64,000 bases of DNA, taken from contig NZ_SNTZ01000001.1 in assembly GCF_004916895.1 (NCBI RefSeq), positions 714,263-778,262 of the forward strand. The letters run 5' to 3'. The stretch is from Flagellimonas alvinocaridis. Its GTDB lineage: Bacteria; Bacteroidota; Bacteroidia; Flavobacteriales; Flavobacteriaceae. The position numbers and the translations under genes were made by a program. Position 1 is the stretch's first letter; every line of letters starts with the position of its first letter. The notes beneath the pieces were generated by a model. It was not told where the DNA came from, did no database searches, and saw nothing but the letters and a program-made list of their open reading frames with translations. This document shows positions 1 through 8,879 of this stretch, piece after piece.

Positions 1-1514
1 TTACTGTGCGAAGCTCCAGGACTATCCAAGCATGCGGAAACCTCATTGACTCCCCCAATTTGGGACAATTGATCTTTAAGGGATTTTAGCTTTACGGGTT
101 CAATGTCCGTGGGGATGTCCACCATGACAATGGATTCCCTATCAAAACCTAAATTGGTGTTTACGGCATAATCTATCTGTCTGGAAATAATCAGTGTTGC
201 TGCTATTAGGACAATCGATATGGCAAACTGTGCTACGACCAAAACTTTCCGAGTTGTAGAGCCTCCCGTGTCGTTATGGTTCAATTTGCCCTTTAGGGCA
301 AGCACAGGAACAATACGGGACATTAAAATGCCAGGGTAGCTACCAGATAGGAACGATACCAAGACCAGCACAGCACTTAAAAAAGCAAAAAACTGCACAT
401 TCCACAGATTGTTCATGGAGAGCTCCAGTTCAAACAAATTGTTGAACGAAGGGAGAAACAAAACAGCTAAAAGAATGCCCAATCCAATGGCAAAAAGGCT
501 AATTACAAAAGTTTCGGACAAAAATTGCCAGAACAGATGATGCCTAAAGCTCCCCAATACTTTTCTGACCCCAATTTCTTTGGACCTGTAGAAGGCCTGA
601 GCTGTTGAAATGTTGATGAAATTGATACAGGCAATGAGTATCAAAAAAAGTCCAATGACACCAAAAACCCACATTAAAGCAGGGTCTACACCACCATATT
701 TTGAATTAAAATGAATATCAGCCAGTGGTTGTAGCTTGTAAACGTGTTTGTTTTTGCTTTTGGGGCGATGCTTTTTAGGAAGTTCCAATAGCATATTTTC
801 TATGTCGGCTATGTTCTGGTTGGGGTGCAATAGGGCAAAGCATTGTAAATCTGACGAAATGCCGCCCCACGTTTCCTCTGAAACAAATTCATTGAATTTT
901 TCCAAGGTCTTGAACGAGATGAACAGCCCTTCAGTTACCAAAGAAGTTTTGGGAACATTTTGAAGAATTCCAATAACTTCAATGGTTTCTTTGTTGTCAT
1001 AAAGAAAGGTTTTCCCAAGAGCATTGACTGTTCCGAATAATTTCACGGCCATTTTTTCGGTGATATATGCCGTATTGGGTTCTTCCAAAGACCTATTGCC
1101 GGCAGCGTCCATTAGAGGAAAGGTCATGATGTCAAAAAAATCCGGCTCAACAAAGGCAACGCCTAGTTTATAGGGTTGGTTTTGTCCTTGGGCTTCCACC
1201 TTAACGAGCACCTCATCCCAATTGACCATTTTGGCGACTTTTTCGGCGTAATGGTATTCTTCACGGAACACTTTTGCAAAGGCAGGGGGCACCGAGGCAT
1301 TGTAACCTATCTGATCTTGATGACTTTCGGTGACCATTCTATAGATTCTGTCCGAATTCTCATGAAACTTATCAAAGGACAAATGGTGTGTCAAAAACAG
1401 ATATATCAAAATACTGCTGCCAAAGCCTATGGCCAAGCCTAGGATGTTTATAGTGGTGAACACCTTTCTTTTGATAAGGTTCCTCCAAGCGATTCGGATA
1501 TAGTTTTTGAACAT
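1..1514 (-). CDS. ABC transporter permease, MacB/FtsX type (C-terminus cut off by window edge)
   Basis: About 504 codons are visible, starting at ATG 1514. The N-terminus (MFKNYIRIAWRNLIKRK) is the usual start of Bacteroidota MacB-like permeases. A first membrane segment lies near residues 19-41, followed by a periplasmic MacB-type domain, then membrane segments near 278-300, 330-355, 371-393 and 420-443; the family normally has eight, so the last part lies outside the window. It is the membrane partner of the ATPase gene ending about 37 bp upstream and belongs to the operon TolC, adaptor, ATPase, permease. Likely role: export of an envelope component, drug or peptide across the inner membrane. 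The substrate cannot be read from sequence. Confidence 0.88.
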   Translation of the reverse strand, partial: MFKNYIRIAWRNLIKRKVFTTINILGLAIGFGSSILIYLFLTHHLSFDKFHENSDRIYRMVTESHQDQIGYNASVPPAFAKVFREEYHYAEKVAKMVNWDEVLVKVEAQGQNQPYKLGVAFVEPDFFDIMTFPLMDAAGNRSLEEPNTAYITEKMAVKLFGTVNALGKTFLYDNKETIEVIGILQNVPKTSLVTEGLFISFKTLEKFNEFVSEETWGGISSDLQCFALLHPNQNIADIENMLLELPKKHRPKSKNKHVYKLQPLADIHFNSKYGGVDPALMWVFGVIGLFLILIACINFINISTAQAFYRSKEIGVRKVLGSFRHHLFWQFLSETFVISLFAIGLGILLAVLFLPSFNNLFELELSMNNLWNVQFFAFLSAVLVLVSFLSGSYPGILMSRIVPVLALKGKLNHNDTGGSTTRKVLVVAQFAISIVLIAATLIISRQIDYAVNTNLGFDRESIVMVDIPTDIEPVKLKSLKDQLSQIGGVNEVSACLDSPGASHS

Positions 1515-1550
1515 GATGGTTGTTTTTGATGATGATTGATGAATAAACTC

Positions 1551-2246
1551 TTATACCATTGCTCCCATGGGTTTATTTTGACTTTCAGTGACAATTTGCC
1601 CATCGAACAGGTTGATGACCCTGTGCGCATAATGCGAATCACGGTCGGAGTGGGTCACCATGACAATAGTGGTGCCTTCTTGGTTCAATTCGGTCAACAG
1701 GTTCATGACCTCTATACCATTTTTGGAATCCAAGTTACCCGTAGGCTCATCCGCCAAAATCAGTTTGGGGTTGGTAACCACGGCACGGGCAATGGCCACC
1801 CTTTGCTGCTGACCACCGGATAATTGCTGTGGAAAGTGTTTTTCCCGATGCGCAATTTTCATACGCTCCAAGACCGTCTTTACCTTTTCACGGCGTTCAG
1901 ATTTGTTCATTTTTAGGTAAATGAGAGGCAGCTCCACATTTTCAAAAACGGTAAGCTCATCAATAAGGTTAAAACTTTGGAATACAAAACCAAGATTCCC
2001 TTTGCGCAATTGGGTACGTTGGCTTTCCTTAAGTCCCCCTACTTGGTGGCCGGCAAACTCATAGCCTCCCTCAGTAGGGTTGTCCAGCATGCCAATAATA
2101 TTGAGGAGGGTGGATTTTCCGCATCCGGAAGGGCCCATGATGGCCACAAATTCTCCTTCGGCAACCTTTAGGTTTACCCCGTTCAGGGCCAAGGTTTCCA
2201 CTTCTTCGGTTCTGAAGCTTTTTTTAAGATTCTGTATCTGTATCAT
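1551..2246 (-). CDS. ABC transporter ATP-binding protein, LolD/MacB type
   Basis: A 231-residue complete ABC ATPase. Walker A GPSGCGKST is at 38-46, the Q-loop glutamine at 90, the signature LSGGQ at 142-146, Walker B LILADEP at 162-168 with the family-typical TGNLDS after it, and the H-loop histidine at 199. The TGNLDS extension and length place it with LolD/MacB/FtsE-type ATPases that work with FtsX-like permeases, matching the next gene. It would power the permease at the inner membrane while the upstream HlyD and TolC proteins complete a path through the envelope. Start ATG 2246 begins the conserved MIQIQNLKKSF segment. Confidence 0.93.
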   Translation of the reverse strand: MIQIQNLKKSFRTEEVETLALNGVNLKVAEGEFVAIMGPSGCGKSTLLNIIGMLDNPTEGGYEFAGHQVGGLKESQRTQLRKGNLGFVFQSFNLIDELTVFENVELPLIYLKMNKSERREKVKTVLERMKIAHREKHFPQQLSGGQQQRVAIARAVVTNPKLILADEPTGNLDSKNGIEVMNLLTELNQEGTTIVMVTHSDRDSHYAHRVINLFDGQIVTESQNKPMGAMV

Positions 2247-2312
2247 TTTTATGGTTGTTTCGCTGTTAGTATATAGACTTCTTTAAATCAATAGGTGTTA
2301 CAGGTTGCATGG

Positions 2313-3563
2313 TTATTTTAACACAATCCGTTCTGCGGTCCCAAAACTGTCATAGTTGCTGGTAATCACTTCTTCTCCAGGTTGTAGGCCCTCAAGGACC
2401 TCGTAGTACCTTGAATTCTGTTTACCCAGACGGACATTGCGTTTTAGGGCCTCGCCGCCATCAGGGTTCACCACAAATACCCATTGGCCCCCGGTACTTT
2501 GGAAGAACCCGCCTTTGGGCAACAAAAGGGCTTCGTTGGATTCGCCCAACTGTAGGCGAATGTTATAGCTCTGCCCTGCACGAATGGTCTCGGGCTTTTC
2601 ATCGGTAAATACCAAATCTACCTTAAAGCGACCGTTCCGTACTTCGGGGTACACCTTGCGCAGTCGTAGACCGTATTCCTTTTCATTGCGCTCCAAGGTT
2701 GCGGACAGGTCCCGTTTTACCCGATCAATGTAGTGCTCGTCAATTTCGGCCTCAATCTTAAAATCGGTGAGTACGTTGATTTGACCGATACGTTCCCCTT
2801 GGGCAATGTTCTGTCCAATCTCGGCATCCAAAAAGCCAAGCTGGCCATCTGCAGGGGCGCGGACATTGAGGTGGTCCAAACGCTCATAGACCATGGATAG
2901 GGTCTTGTGCATCCGGGCCAAATCGGCATCCAAGCCGGTCAAGGAAGTTTCCCTCAACTCATCATCCTGCTCGGTTTGCAGTTTTACAATGTCATGTTGT
3001 TTTTTGGCGAGCTCGTAATTCTCCTTGGAAAGAAGGTAGGTTTCTTTGGAAATCAGTTCGTCCTTGAACAACTCTTCATTCTGCTCGTAGTTTCGCTTTA
3101 GGCGTTGAAGGTCATATTCGGCCGTGGCCAAGTTTCGTCTTCCCTCCACCTGTCTTGAATCGAAGGTAAGTTTGGTAGACCGTAGGTCGTTCTGTTTGAG
3201 GGCCAAGTTACTCTCGCTCGCCAAGATCTGTTCGTAGAGACCCATGTTTTCGAGCTTGAGAATGATATCTCCCTTTTTTACCATGGACCCTTCCTCAATC
3301 AATTTTTCCGAGACCCGCCCACCTTCATAGGCATCCATATAGATGGTGGCTATCGGGGCCACAGTACCGTTGATGGTAATATAGTCATCAAACTTGCCGG
3401 CGGTGACCTGTGCTATGGAAAGGCGTTCCTTTTCGGTCCTGAAGGTGGAAACGGAACTAGCAAAAAGCAGCTTCCATCCCACGAACAATAAAAGTACGCC
3501 CAAGGCTATATAGCCGTAATGTTTGGGTTTAAGTCCTTTCTTTTTCTCTAATTGTATATCCAT
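2313..3563 (-). CDS. Periplasmic adaptor protein (HlyD/MacA-type membrane fusion protein)
   Basis: A 416-residue protein with one N-terminal membrane anchor (about residues 17-36), a biotinyl-lipoyl-like split domain flanking a long charged coiled-coil hairpin (about 110-225, rich in K/E/L heptads), a beta-barrel region and a C-terminal membrane-proximal domain ending in LQPGEEVITSNYDSFG. This order is that of adaptors bridging an inner-membrane transporter and a TolC channel. It sits 8 bp downstream of the TolC gene and 66 bp upstream of the ATPase gene, so it is almost certainly the adaptor of this ABC pump (MacA-like) and not of an RND pump. Confidence 0.9.
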   Translation of the reverse strand: MDIQLEKKKGLKPKHYGYIALGVLLLFVGWKLLFASSVSTFRTEKERLSIAQVTAGKFDDYITINGTVAPIATIYMDAYEGGRVSEKLIEEGSMVKKGDIILKLENMGLYEQILASESNLALKQNDLRSTKLTFDSRQVEGRRNLATAEYDLQRLKRNYEQNEELFKDELISKETYLLSKENYELAKKQHDIVKLQTEQDDELRETSLTGLDADLARMHKTLSMVYERLDHLNVRAPADGQLGFLDAEIGQNIAQGERIGQINVLTDFKIEAEIDEHYIDRVKRDLSATLERNEKEYGLRLRKVYPEVRNGRFKVDLVFTDEKPETIRAGQSYNIRLQLGESNEALLLPKGGFFQSTGGQWVFVVNPDGGEALKRNVRLGKQNSRYYEVLEGLQPGEEVITSNYDSFGTAERIVLK

Positions 3564-3571
3564 GGTTCTGA

Positions 3572-4909
3572 TTAGTTGATATTAAAAATGGGTAGGCCAC
3601 TATAAAAATCTATGGTGCTCTTGTTCACTCTCAAACGGAGACCTACCTGTAAGTTTTCATTTTGTGCCACGCCGTACAAATTCTTGGCCTGAAAAAGGTC
3701 CAAAGCGTTGATGAGCCCTTTTTCGTAGCGTTTTTGGGCAATGGTGAATGCCAATTGTTGGGCCTCCACCTTTTGGTTGCTCTGTTCGTATTCGGCAATC
3801 AATGCCTGATTGGTCTGTACGAGCTGTTGCAATAACTGAAAAAGTTCCTGCTCTTGGATCTTAAGATTGTTCTGTGCCTGCAAATAGGCAATTTTTTGCT
3901 GTTTCACCCGTGAATGGTTGGACCAACCGTTGCTAATGGGAATGCTCAGTTCGGCCCCTACAAACTTGGAGGTGTTGTCGTTGAACTGGGTCTTAAAGGG
4001 AATGATGTTCCCGTTTTCATCCACATTCGTCTCAAAATAACTGGTACCGTACCCGGCGACCAAGGAAAGGGAAGGATAAAGTGTACCCCTTGCGGCTTGA
4101 AGTTGTTTTTTGGCAGCACTTACCCGGTATTCCTGCGATTTTACCAAGGGCACAAATCCTCGGGCAGTTTCATATAAGGAGTCCAAGGGAGCGCTTTCAA
4201 TTTCATTGGGAAGGGGTTCCAAAGTTTCTTGTAGTGTAATATCCGTTACTTCGTTGAGATTCATTTCTTGAAGCAAAACCAACTTGGCATTGGTAAGCAG
4301 GTTTCTGTTCTGGGTCACCAATAATTTATCGCCCAACAGATTGGATTCGGCCTCGTAGAGGTCGGCCCCCGCCATGATGCCCAACTCCACCTGCTTTGCA
4401 ACCAAGTCGTAATTGGCTTGGGAGATTTCCTGTTGCTCTAATGAATTGGCCACAAGCCCTTCATAAAATTTAATATCGTAAAAAGCGCTCATCACCCTAA
4501 AGGCCAAGAGGAATTTCTCTTGCAACACATCTTCCTGTGTCGCTTTCAAAATGAATTTTGAGGCTTTTATCGAGTTCAATTTTTGAAACCCTTGAAATAG
4601 CCCCATGTTGGCACTTAGAGAGTAGTTGTTGCTAAAGAACTCCGTGTTCACATAATCGTTGGTGTTCGGGTCGGCCGATCTACCGTAGCGAATCCTATAA
4701 TCGGTATAACCGCCCACGGAGGGCAACAAATCACGGATGGACTGGCGATAGGTCTCTTTGCTCGAGTCGCGATTATAGTTGGTGTTCTTTACTTGAAGGT
4801 TGTGCTCAATGGCGTAGGCCACACATTCATCCAAGGTCCAGGTCTCTTGCGAAAACCCGGAGATTGCAACGAAAAATAAAAGGCCGGTAATGTATGTTCT
4901 AAGGTTCAT
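3572..4909 (-). CDS. TolC family outer membrane efflux protein
   Basis: About 445 residues from ATG 4909, chosen because MNLRTYITGLLFFVAISGFSQ is a clean Sec signal peptide; an in-frame ATG at 4939 would put ten polar/acidic residues ahead of it. The mature protein starts with the TolC-like WTLDECVAYAIEHNLQVK and contains two OEP repeats rich in long amphipathic helices, with the NALDLFQAKNLYGVAQNE segment near the end. It would form the outer-membrane channel of the ABC export system. First gene of the minus-strand operon; divergent from the sigma-54 regulator, with a candidate shared promoter region at 4940-5112. Confidence 0.9.
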   Translation of the reverse strand: MNLRTYITGLLFFVAISGFSQETWTLDECVAYAIEHNLQVKNTNYNRDSSKETYRQSIRDLLPSVGGYTDYRIRYGRSADPNTNDYVNTEFFSNNYSLSANMGLFQGFQKLNSIKASKFILKATQEDVLQEKFLLAFRVMSAFYDIKFYEGLVANSLEQQEISQANYDLVAKQVELGIMAGADLYEAESNLLGDKLLVTQNRNLLTNAKLVLLQEMNLNEVTDITLQETLEPLPNEIESAPLDSLYETARGFVPLVKSQEYRVSAAKKQLQAARGTLYPSLSLVAGYGTSYFETNVDENGNIIPFKTQFNDNTSKFVGAELSIPISNGWSNHSRVKQQKIAYLQAQNNLKIQEQELFQLLQQLVQTNQALIAEYEQSNQKVEAQQLAFTIAQKRYEKGLINALDLFQAKNLYGVAQNENLQVGLRLRVNKSTIDFYSGLPIFNIN

Positions 4910-5057
4910 AATGTATTCCTGTGCCAAAACTATGTCCATTCTTATGCCAAAAACATAATCAACTAATTATCAGAATATTAAAATATTTTTTAAAAGGAAA
5001 GTTAAACATAGGTGTAAAATATTTATACAAAAAATGTCAAATTATTTTACACATCGA

Positions 5058-5075
5058 TGGCTTGCATTGTGCCAA
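5058..5075 (-). promoter_or_regulatory. Candidate sigma-54 type promoter element (GG-N10-GC)
   Basis: On the minus strand TTGGCACAATGCAAGCCA has the -24 TTGGCAC half and a GC exactly 10 nt after the GG, as sigma-54 promoters require, though the -12 half (AAGCC) is poor. It points at the TolC operon, about 150 nt from its start. The plus strand also has GG-N10-GC here. Placement between a sigma-54 activator and its likely target operon is the main support. Confidence 0.35.
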
Positions 5076-5112
5076 TTCGTAGCTTTAGAATTGAAAAGGA
5101 ATTATAGGAGTT

Positions 5113-6477
5113 ATGACCGATGCCAAGATTTTAGTGGTAGATGACAATAAGAGTGTATTGAGCGCTTTGGAGATTTTACTCCAGTTTGAATACAAAAGCG
5201 TTCAGACCTTGTTCAATCCCAACCAGATTTCTTCCTTTCCCAATATGGAGGAAATGGACATTGTGTTGTTGGACATGAACTTTTCCGCTGGGGTGAACAC
5301 AGGGAACGAAGGACTGTTTTGGCTCAACGAGATCAAAAAGAAATCCCCCAACACCTCTGTCATCATGATGACGGCCTACGGTGCGGTGGATTTGGCAGTG
5401 AAGGCCTTGAAGCAGGGCGCATCGGATTTTGTCCTGAAACCTTGGAACAATGAACGGCTCATGACCACGGTGCGATCGGCCTATGAGTTGCGGAAATCCA
5501 AACAAGAGATCCACAACCTGAAGAAAAAGGAAAGCAACCTAAAACAGGTCATCAATGAGGACAAAAACTTTATCATTGGTCAGTCCAAGGCACTCTCCTC
5601 GGTTTTGAACTTGGTCGCCAAGGTGGCCAAGACCGATGTCAATGTGCTCATCACCGGCGAAAATGGAACAGGGAAAGAACTCATCGCCCGGGAGCTGCAC
5701 CGATTATCCGCGAGAAAAAATGAGGTGTTCATTGGGGTGGATATGGGTTCCATTGCAGAGAACCTTTTTGAAAGTGAACTGTTTGGGCATGTAAAAGGAT
5801 CCTTCACCGATGCCAAGGAAGATCGGGCGGGAAAATTCGAGGCTGCCCACCAAGGCACTTTGTTTCTGGACGAAATCGGGAACCTTTCTTTGCAGATGCA
5901 GGCCAAATTGCTCTCTTCCATCCAAAATAGGGCGGTGGTCCGGGTAGGGTCCAACACCTCCTCTCAGGTTGATATTCGTTTGGTTTGTGCCACCAATTGC
6001 AATCTGGAACAAATGGTAGCGGATGGACTGTTTCGGGAAGATTTGCTCTACCGCATCAACACCATCCATATTGAAGTGCCTCCCTTGCGCGAGCGTGAAG
6101 GCGATGTTTTGGTGCTGGCCGACTTTTTCTTGAAAAAATTTGCCCATAAATATGATAAACCCGGGCTACGCATCAACAATGTGGCCCAAGAAAAATTAAT
6201 GGAATACCAATGGCCGGGCAATGTTAGGGAATTGCAGCACACCATGGAGCGGGCCGTGATCCTTTCGGACGGAAATGTGCTCAAACCCACCGATTTTCTA
6301 TTGCACGCCAAGCCCATGCAGTCTTTGGACCATCAGCCATTGACGCTGAACGAGATGGAAAAACAAATGATCTTACGGGCCTTGGACCAACACGATGGCA
6401 ATTACAGCGCGGCGGCGGAACAATTGGGCATTTCCAGACAGACCCTCTACAATAAATTGAAGAAAAAGCACGAATAA
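5113..6477 (+). CDS. Sigma-54-dependent response regulator, NtrC family
   Basis: 454 residues with three domains. A receiver domain (about 5-122) has the acidic pair DD (10-11), phospho-acceptor Asp54 in VLLDMNF, and Lys109. The AAA+ domain (about 153-380) has Walker A GENGTGKE at 182-189 and the sigma-54 contact loop as GSFTDA at 229-234 rather than textbook GAFTGA. A Fis-type helix-turn-helix ends the protein (about 408-454, AAAEQLGISRQTLYNKLK). It should activate sigma-54 promoters when phosphorylated by the kinase encoded next (genes overlap by one base in TAATG). The divergent TolC/ABC export operon is the obvious target. Start ATG 5113 gives a complete receiver domain. Confidence 0.95.
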   Translation: MTDAKILVVDDNKSVLSALEILLQFEYKSVQTLFNPNQISSFPNMEEMDIVLLDMNFSAGVNTGNEGLFWLNEIKKKSPNTSVIMMTAYGAVDLAVKALKQGASDFVLKPWNNERLMTTVRSAYELRKSKQEIHNLKKKESNLKQVINEDKNFIIGQSKALSSVLNLVAKVAKTDVNVLITGENGTGKELIARELHRLSARKNEVFIGVDMGSIAENLFESELFGHVKGSFTDAKEDRAGKFEAAHQGTLFLDEIGNLSLQMQAKLLSSIQNRAVVRVGSNTSSQVDIRLVCATNCNLEQMVADGLFREDLLYRINTIHIEVPPLREREGDVLVLADFFLKKFAHKYDKPGLRINNVAQEKLMEYQWPGNVRELQHTMERAVILSDGNVLKPTDFLLHAKPMQSLDHQPLTLNEMEKQMILRALDQHDGNYSAAAEQLGISRQTLYNKLKKKHE

Positions 6478-7829
6478 TGGCCAGTCGACATTTTTATATC
6501 CAGTTGATTGTTCGGGTGATCTTGATCACGCTCACGGCCTTGGCCCTCGCTTTTGCAATCTCTAAAACGTGGTATTTCACCTTGGCATTTTCGGTGATTT
6601 TTTTGGTGTCCCAAGTGTATGCATTGATCATATTCATCAACAGGACCAACCGCAAGATTGCCTATTTTTTCGATGCCATCCGCAATGAGGATTTTACCCT
6701 ACGCTTTCCCGAACGGGTGGCCATCAAATCCTTCAAGGAACTCAACCAAAGCCTGAACCGGGTCAATGGGCTGATCCAGGAAGTACATCTACAACTGCAG
6801 ATCAGGGAACAGTACTATCAGGAAATCCTGAAACAGGCCAGTATAGGTATCATGACCTATAACGAGAAGGGCCATATCCTGTTTTCCAACCCCACTATGG
6901 AAAAGTTGTTGGACTATTCCCCGCTGAACCACATTAAACAATTGGCCCAAGTGGATGAAAACCTGTTCAAGATCTTTGAAACCTTTGAGCCCTTTGAGCG
7001 CAAACAGTTTCAATTGACCAATGAGCGGGAACAGATCCATCTGGCCATTAAATCCACCCCTTTCACCTTGGACGGGAAATCGCTCTTGTTGGTGGTGATA
7101 CAGGACATCCACAAGGAATTGGACGAAAAGGAGACCGAATCCTGGGTGCGCCTTATCCGGGTGTTGACGCATGAGATTATGAACACCATCACCCCCATCG
7201 CCTCCATTTCAGATTCCATCATCAAGTACTATCGGAACAACGGAAAGATCACTCCTATGGAGGAGTTGGAGGAACATCAGATCAAGAACACCCTGAAAGG
7301 GTTGGAGGTGATCAAGGAACAGGGGGGCAACCTCATGGACTTTGTACAATCTTACCGAAGCCTTTTGCACGTACCCGAACCCAACAGGACCATTGTACAG
7401 GGGAAGGCCCTTTTGGGCAAGATCGATGTGCTCATGTCCGCGCGGCTGCATGAAGGCGAAACTGATTTTCAGGTGCTGTGCGACCCGGAGGATTTGGAGC
7501 TGTTCATAGATGAAAAACAGATTGTTCAGGTATTGATCAATCTGGGCAAGAATGCACTCCAGTCCGTGGGGGACACCAAAAACGGGAAGGTGCAGATGGT
7601 GGCCGGGATGGACCGCAACGGGAAAAAATATATCGAGGTAAGGGACAACGGCCCGGGCATTCAACCCGAAGTGCTGGAAGAGATCTTTGTGCCCTTCTTC
7701 ACCACCAAGAGCGAGGGAACGGGGATTGGCCTGAGCCTGAGCAAACGGGTGATGCAACTGCACGGCGGGGGTATTCAAGTACACTCCGTACCCGACCAAG
7801 AGACCGTTTTTAGATTGACGTTTGCCTAA
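6477..7829 (+). CDS. Sensor histidine kinase (NtrB-like, membrane-bound)
   Basis: 450 residues. Two N-terminal membrane segments (about 8-29 and 32-54) with almost no periplasmic loop, then a HAMP-like/linker region, a PAS-like segment (about 112-215), a dimerisation helix with phospho-acceptor His232 in VLTHEIMNT, and a HATPase domain: N-box Asn359, G1 DNGPGI at 390-395, F-box FVPFF at 404-408 and G2 GTGIGLS at 414-420. Its ATG overlaps the regulator stop codon, so the two form a two-component system. The minimal periplasmic loop suggests sensing of a cytoplasmic or membrane signal such as envelope stress. Confidence 0.94.
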   Translation: MASRHFYIQLIVRVILITLTALALAFAISKTWYFTLAFSVIFLVSQVYALIIFINRTNRKIAYFFDAIRNEDFTLRFPERVAIKSFKELNQSLNRVNGLIQEVHLQLQIREQYYQEILKQASIGIMTYNEKGHILFSNPTMEKLLDYSPLNHIKQLAQVDENLFKIFETFEPFERKQFQLTNEREQIHLAIKSTPFTLDGKSLLLVVIQDIHKELDEKETESWVRLIRVLTHEIMNTITPIASISDSIIKYYRNNGKITPMEELEEHQIKNTLKGLEVIKEQGGNLMDFVQSYRSLLHVPEPNRTIVQGKALLGKIDVLMSARLHEGETDFQVLCDPEDLELFIDEKQIVQVLINLGKNALQSVGDTKNGKVQMVAGMDRNGKKYIEVRDNGPGIQPEVLEEIFVPFFTTKSEGTGIGLSLSKRVMQLHGGGIQVHSVPDQETVFRLTFA

Positions 7830-7842
7830 ACCACGAGTGAAA

Positions 7843-8292
7843 ATGCAGAAGAAAGAACAGCTATTAAAGTTCTGTTGGGACTATGTGGACACCCGAACGG
7901 AACGCCTGAAAAAAAGTGCCGCGGCACTACAGGAATCCTTGAATTCCGAAACCAAGAGCAGCGCCGGGGACAAGCACGAAACGGGACGGGCCATGGTGCA
8001 ACTGGAGCAGGAAAAACTGGCCCAGCAATTGGTGGAACTGGACCGACTCAAGGAAGTGTTACGAAAGATCAATGTTGAAAACGCACAGGGCAAAATACGT
8101 TTGGGAAGTTGGGTAAAGACCGGCACGGCCCAGTATTTTTTGGCCATTTCCTGCGGGGCCGCCCCATGGGAGGGCCAGACGGTCTACTGCATATCGGCGG
8201 GATCGCCCATTGCGCAATTGCTCATGGGAAAAGAGGCGGGCCAGACCTTTGACTTTAATGGAAACACCCATACCATTTTGGAGGTGGGCTAA
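7843..8292 (+). CDS. GreA/GreB-like C-terminal domain protein with N-terminal coiled coil
   Basis: 149 residues from ATG 7843; in-frame TTG 7822 and GTG 7837 are alternatives but less likely. The N-terminal half is a charged helical segment that could form a coiled coil (KKSAAALQESLNSETKSS, then LEQEKLAQQLVELDRLKEVL). The C-terminal half, ending with AGSPIAQLLMGKEAGQTF and a short strand, resembles the FKBP-like domain of transcript cleavage factors GreA/GreB (ISVSSPIARALIGKEVGD). Databases often label such flavobacterial proteins wrongly as 3-oxoacyl-ACP synthases. It starts 13 bp after the kinase gene, so it is probably co-transcribed with the two-component system. Role: perhaps a secondary-channel RNA polymerase factor; uncertain. 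Confidence 0.7.
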   Translation: MQKKEQLLKFCWDYVDTRTERLKKSAAALQESLNSETKSSAGDKHETGRAMVQLEQEKLAQQLVELDRLKEVLRKINVENAQGKIRLGSWVKTGTAQYFLAISCGAAPWEGQTVYCISAGSPIAQLLMGKEAGQTFDFNGNTHTILEVG

Positions 8293-8310
8293 ACTGTTCC
8301 AGACCCAATT

Positions 8311-8424
8311 TTAGTTGGATTTCTTTTTAGCTTGATAACGCCGGTATAACCAAACAGCAATTAAGGCTATTGCAGTTAAAGCGGCACTGGTAATTACTGA
8401 GATTGTTTCTTTTTCGGCTTCCAT
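8311..8424 (-). CDS. Small single-span membrane protein (37 aa)
   Basis: ATG 8424 opens a 37-codon frame ending in TAA at 8311-8313. The peptide begins MEAEKETISVITSAALTAIA, continues with a hydrophobic stretch up to a tryptophan, and ends with a strongly basic tail (YRRYQAKKKSN). This acidic N-terminus, single membrane span and positive C-terminus is typical of genuine small inner-membrane proteins and is unlikely by chance. It lies alone between a plus-strand gene ending at 8292 and one starting about 8550. Function unknown. Confidence 0.5.
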   Translation of the reverse strand: MEAEKETISVITSAALTAIALIAVWLYRRYQAKKKSN

Positions 8425-8549
8425 GACTAGGGATTATATCCTCTAATTTACGGTTTTATCGCTATCAATCTGAATCAGTGCGGATTATCGTCCGCGCTTT
8501 TCTCATTTATATTCTTTTCCTTTGGTTAAATGAACTCAAATCTTTAACC

Positions 8550-8879
8550 ATGGAAAACAACCAGACCGCCTTTTTAAAGGGCGTTAAAATTTTGGCCGAG
8601 GAACATTTTAGGTCGTTACGGCCCTACAGATCGGGTTTTGAGGTGGAGCACTTGTATATAAAGGGCTATCAGGACCTGTTGTTCCATCTGGAGTCTTTGA
8701 TCAATGTCTGCATCTTGGCGCTTGACAATCCCCATGTGGGAGAGCATACGCAGATCAGGGAACCGCAGGTGCACATCCAGAAAGTTTTGGAGCTCACCGC
8801 CCAACTTATCCCGTTTGAGGAAGCCGGGTTTTTGGACCAGATGCGGGAACTCATTTCTACTTTGGAAAAGGAAGACTAG
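8550..8879 (+). CDS. Conserved hypothetical protein (109 aa)
   Basis: Read from ATG 8550 (MENNQTAFLKG); an upstream in-frame ATG at 8478 would add a hydrophobic 24-residue leader in a region that looks like untranslated sequence, so the shorter form is preferred. The protein is soluble, mostly helical and acidic, with no motif I recognise; LDNPHVGEHTQIREPQVHI near the middle looks conserved in character. Its stop codon overlaps the arfB stop on the opposite strand in a CTAG. Function unknown. Confidence 0.65.
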   Translation: MENNQTAFLKGVKILAEEHFRSLRPYRSGFEVEHLYIKGYQDLLFHLESLINVCILALDNPHVGEHTQIREPQVHIQKVLELTAQLIPFEEAGFLDQMRELISTLEKED

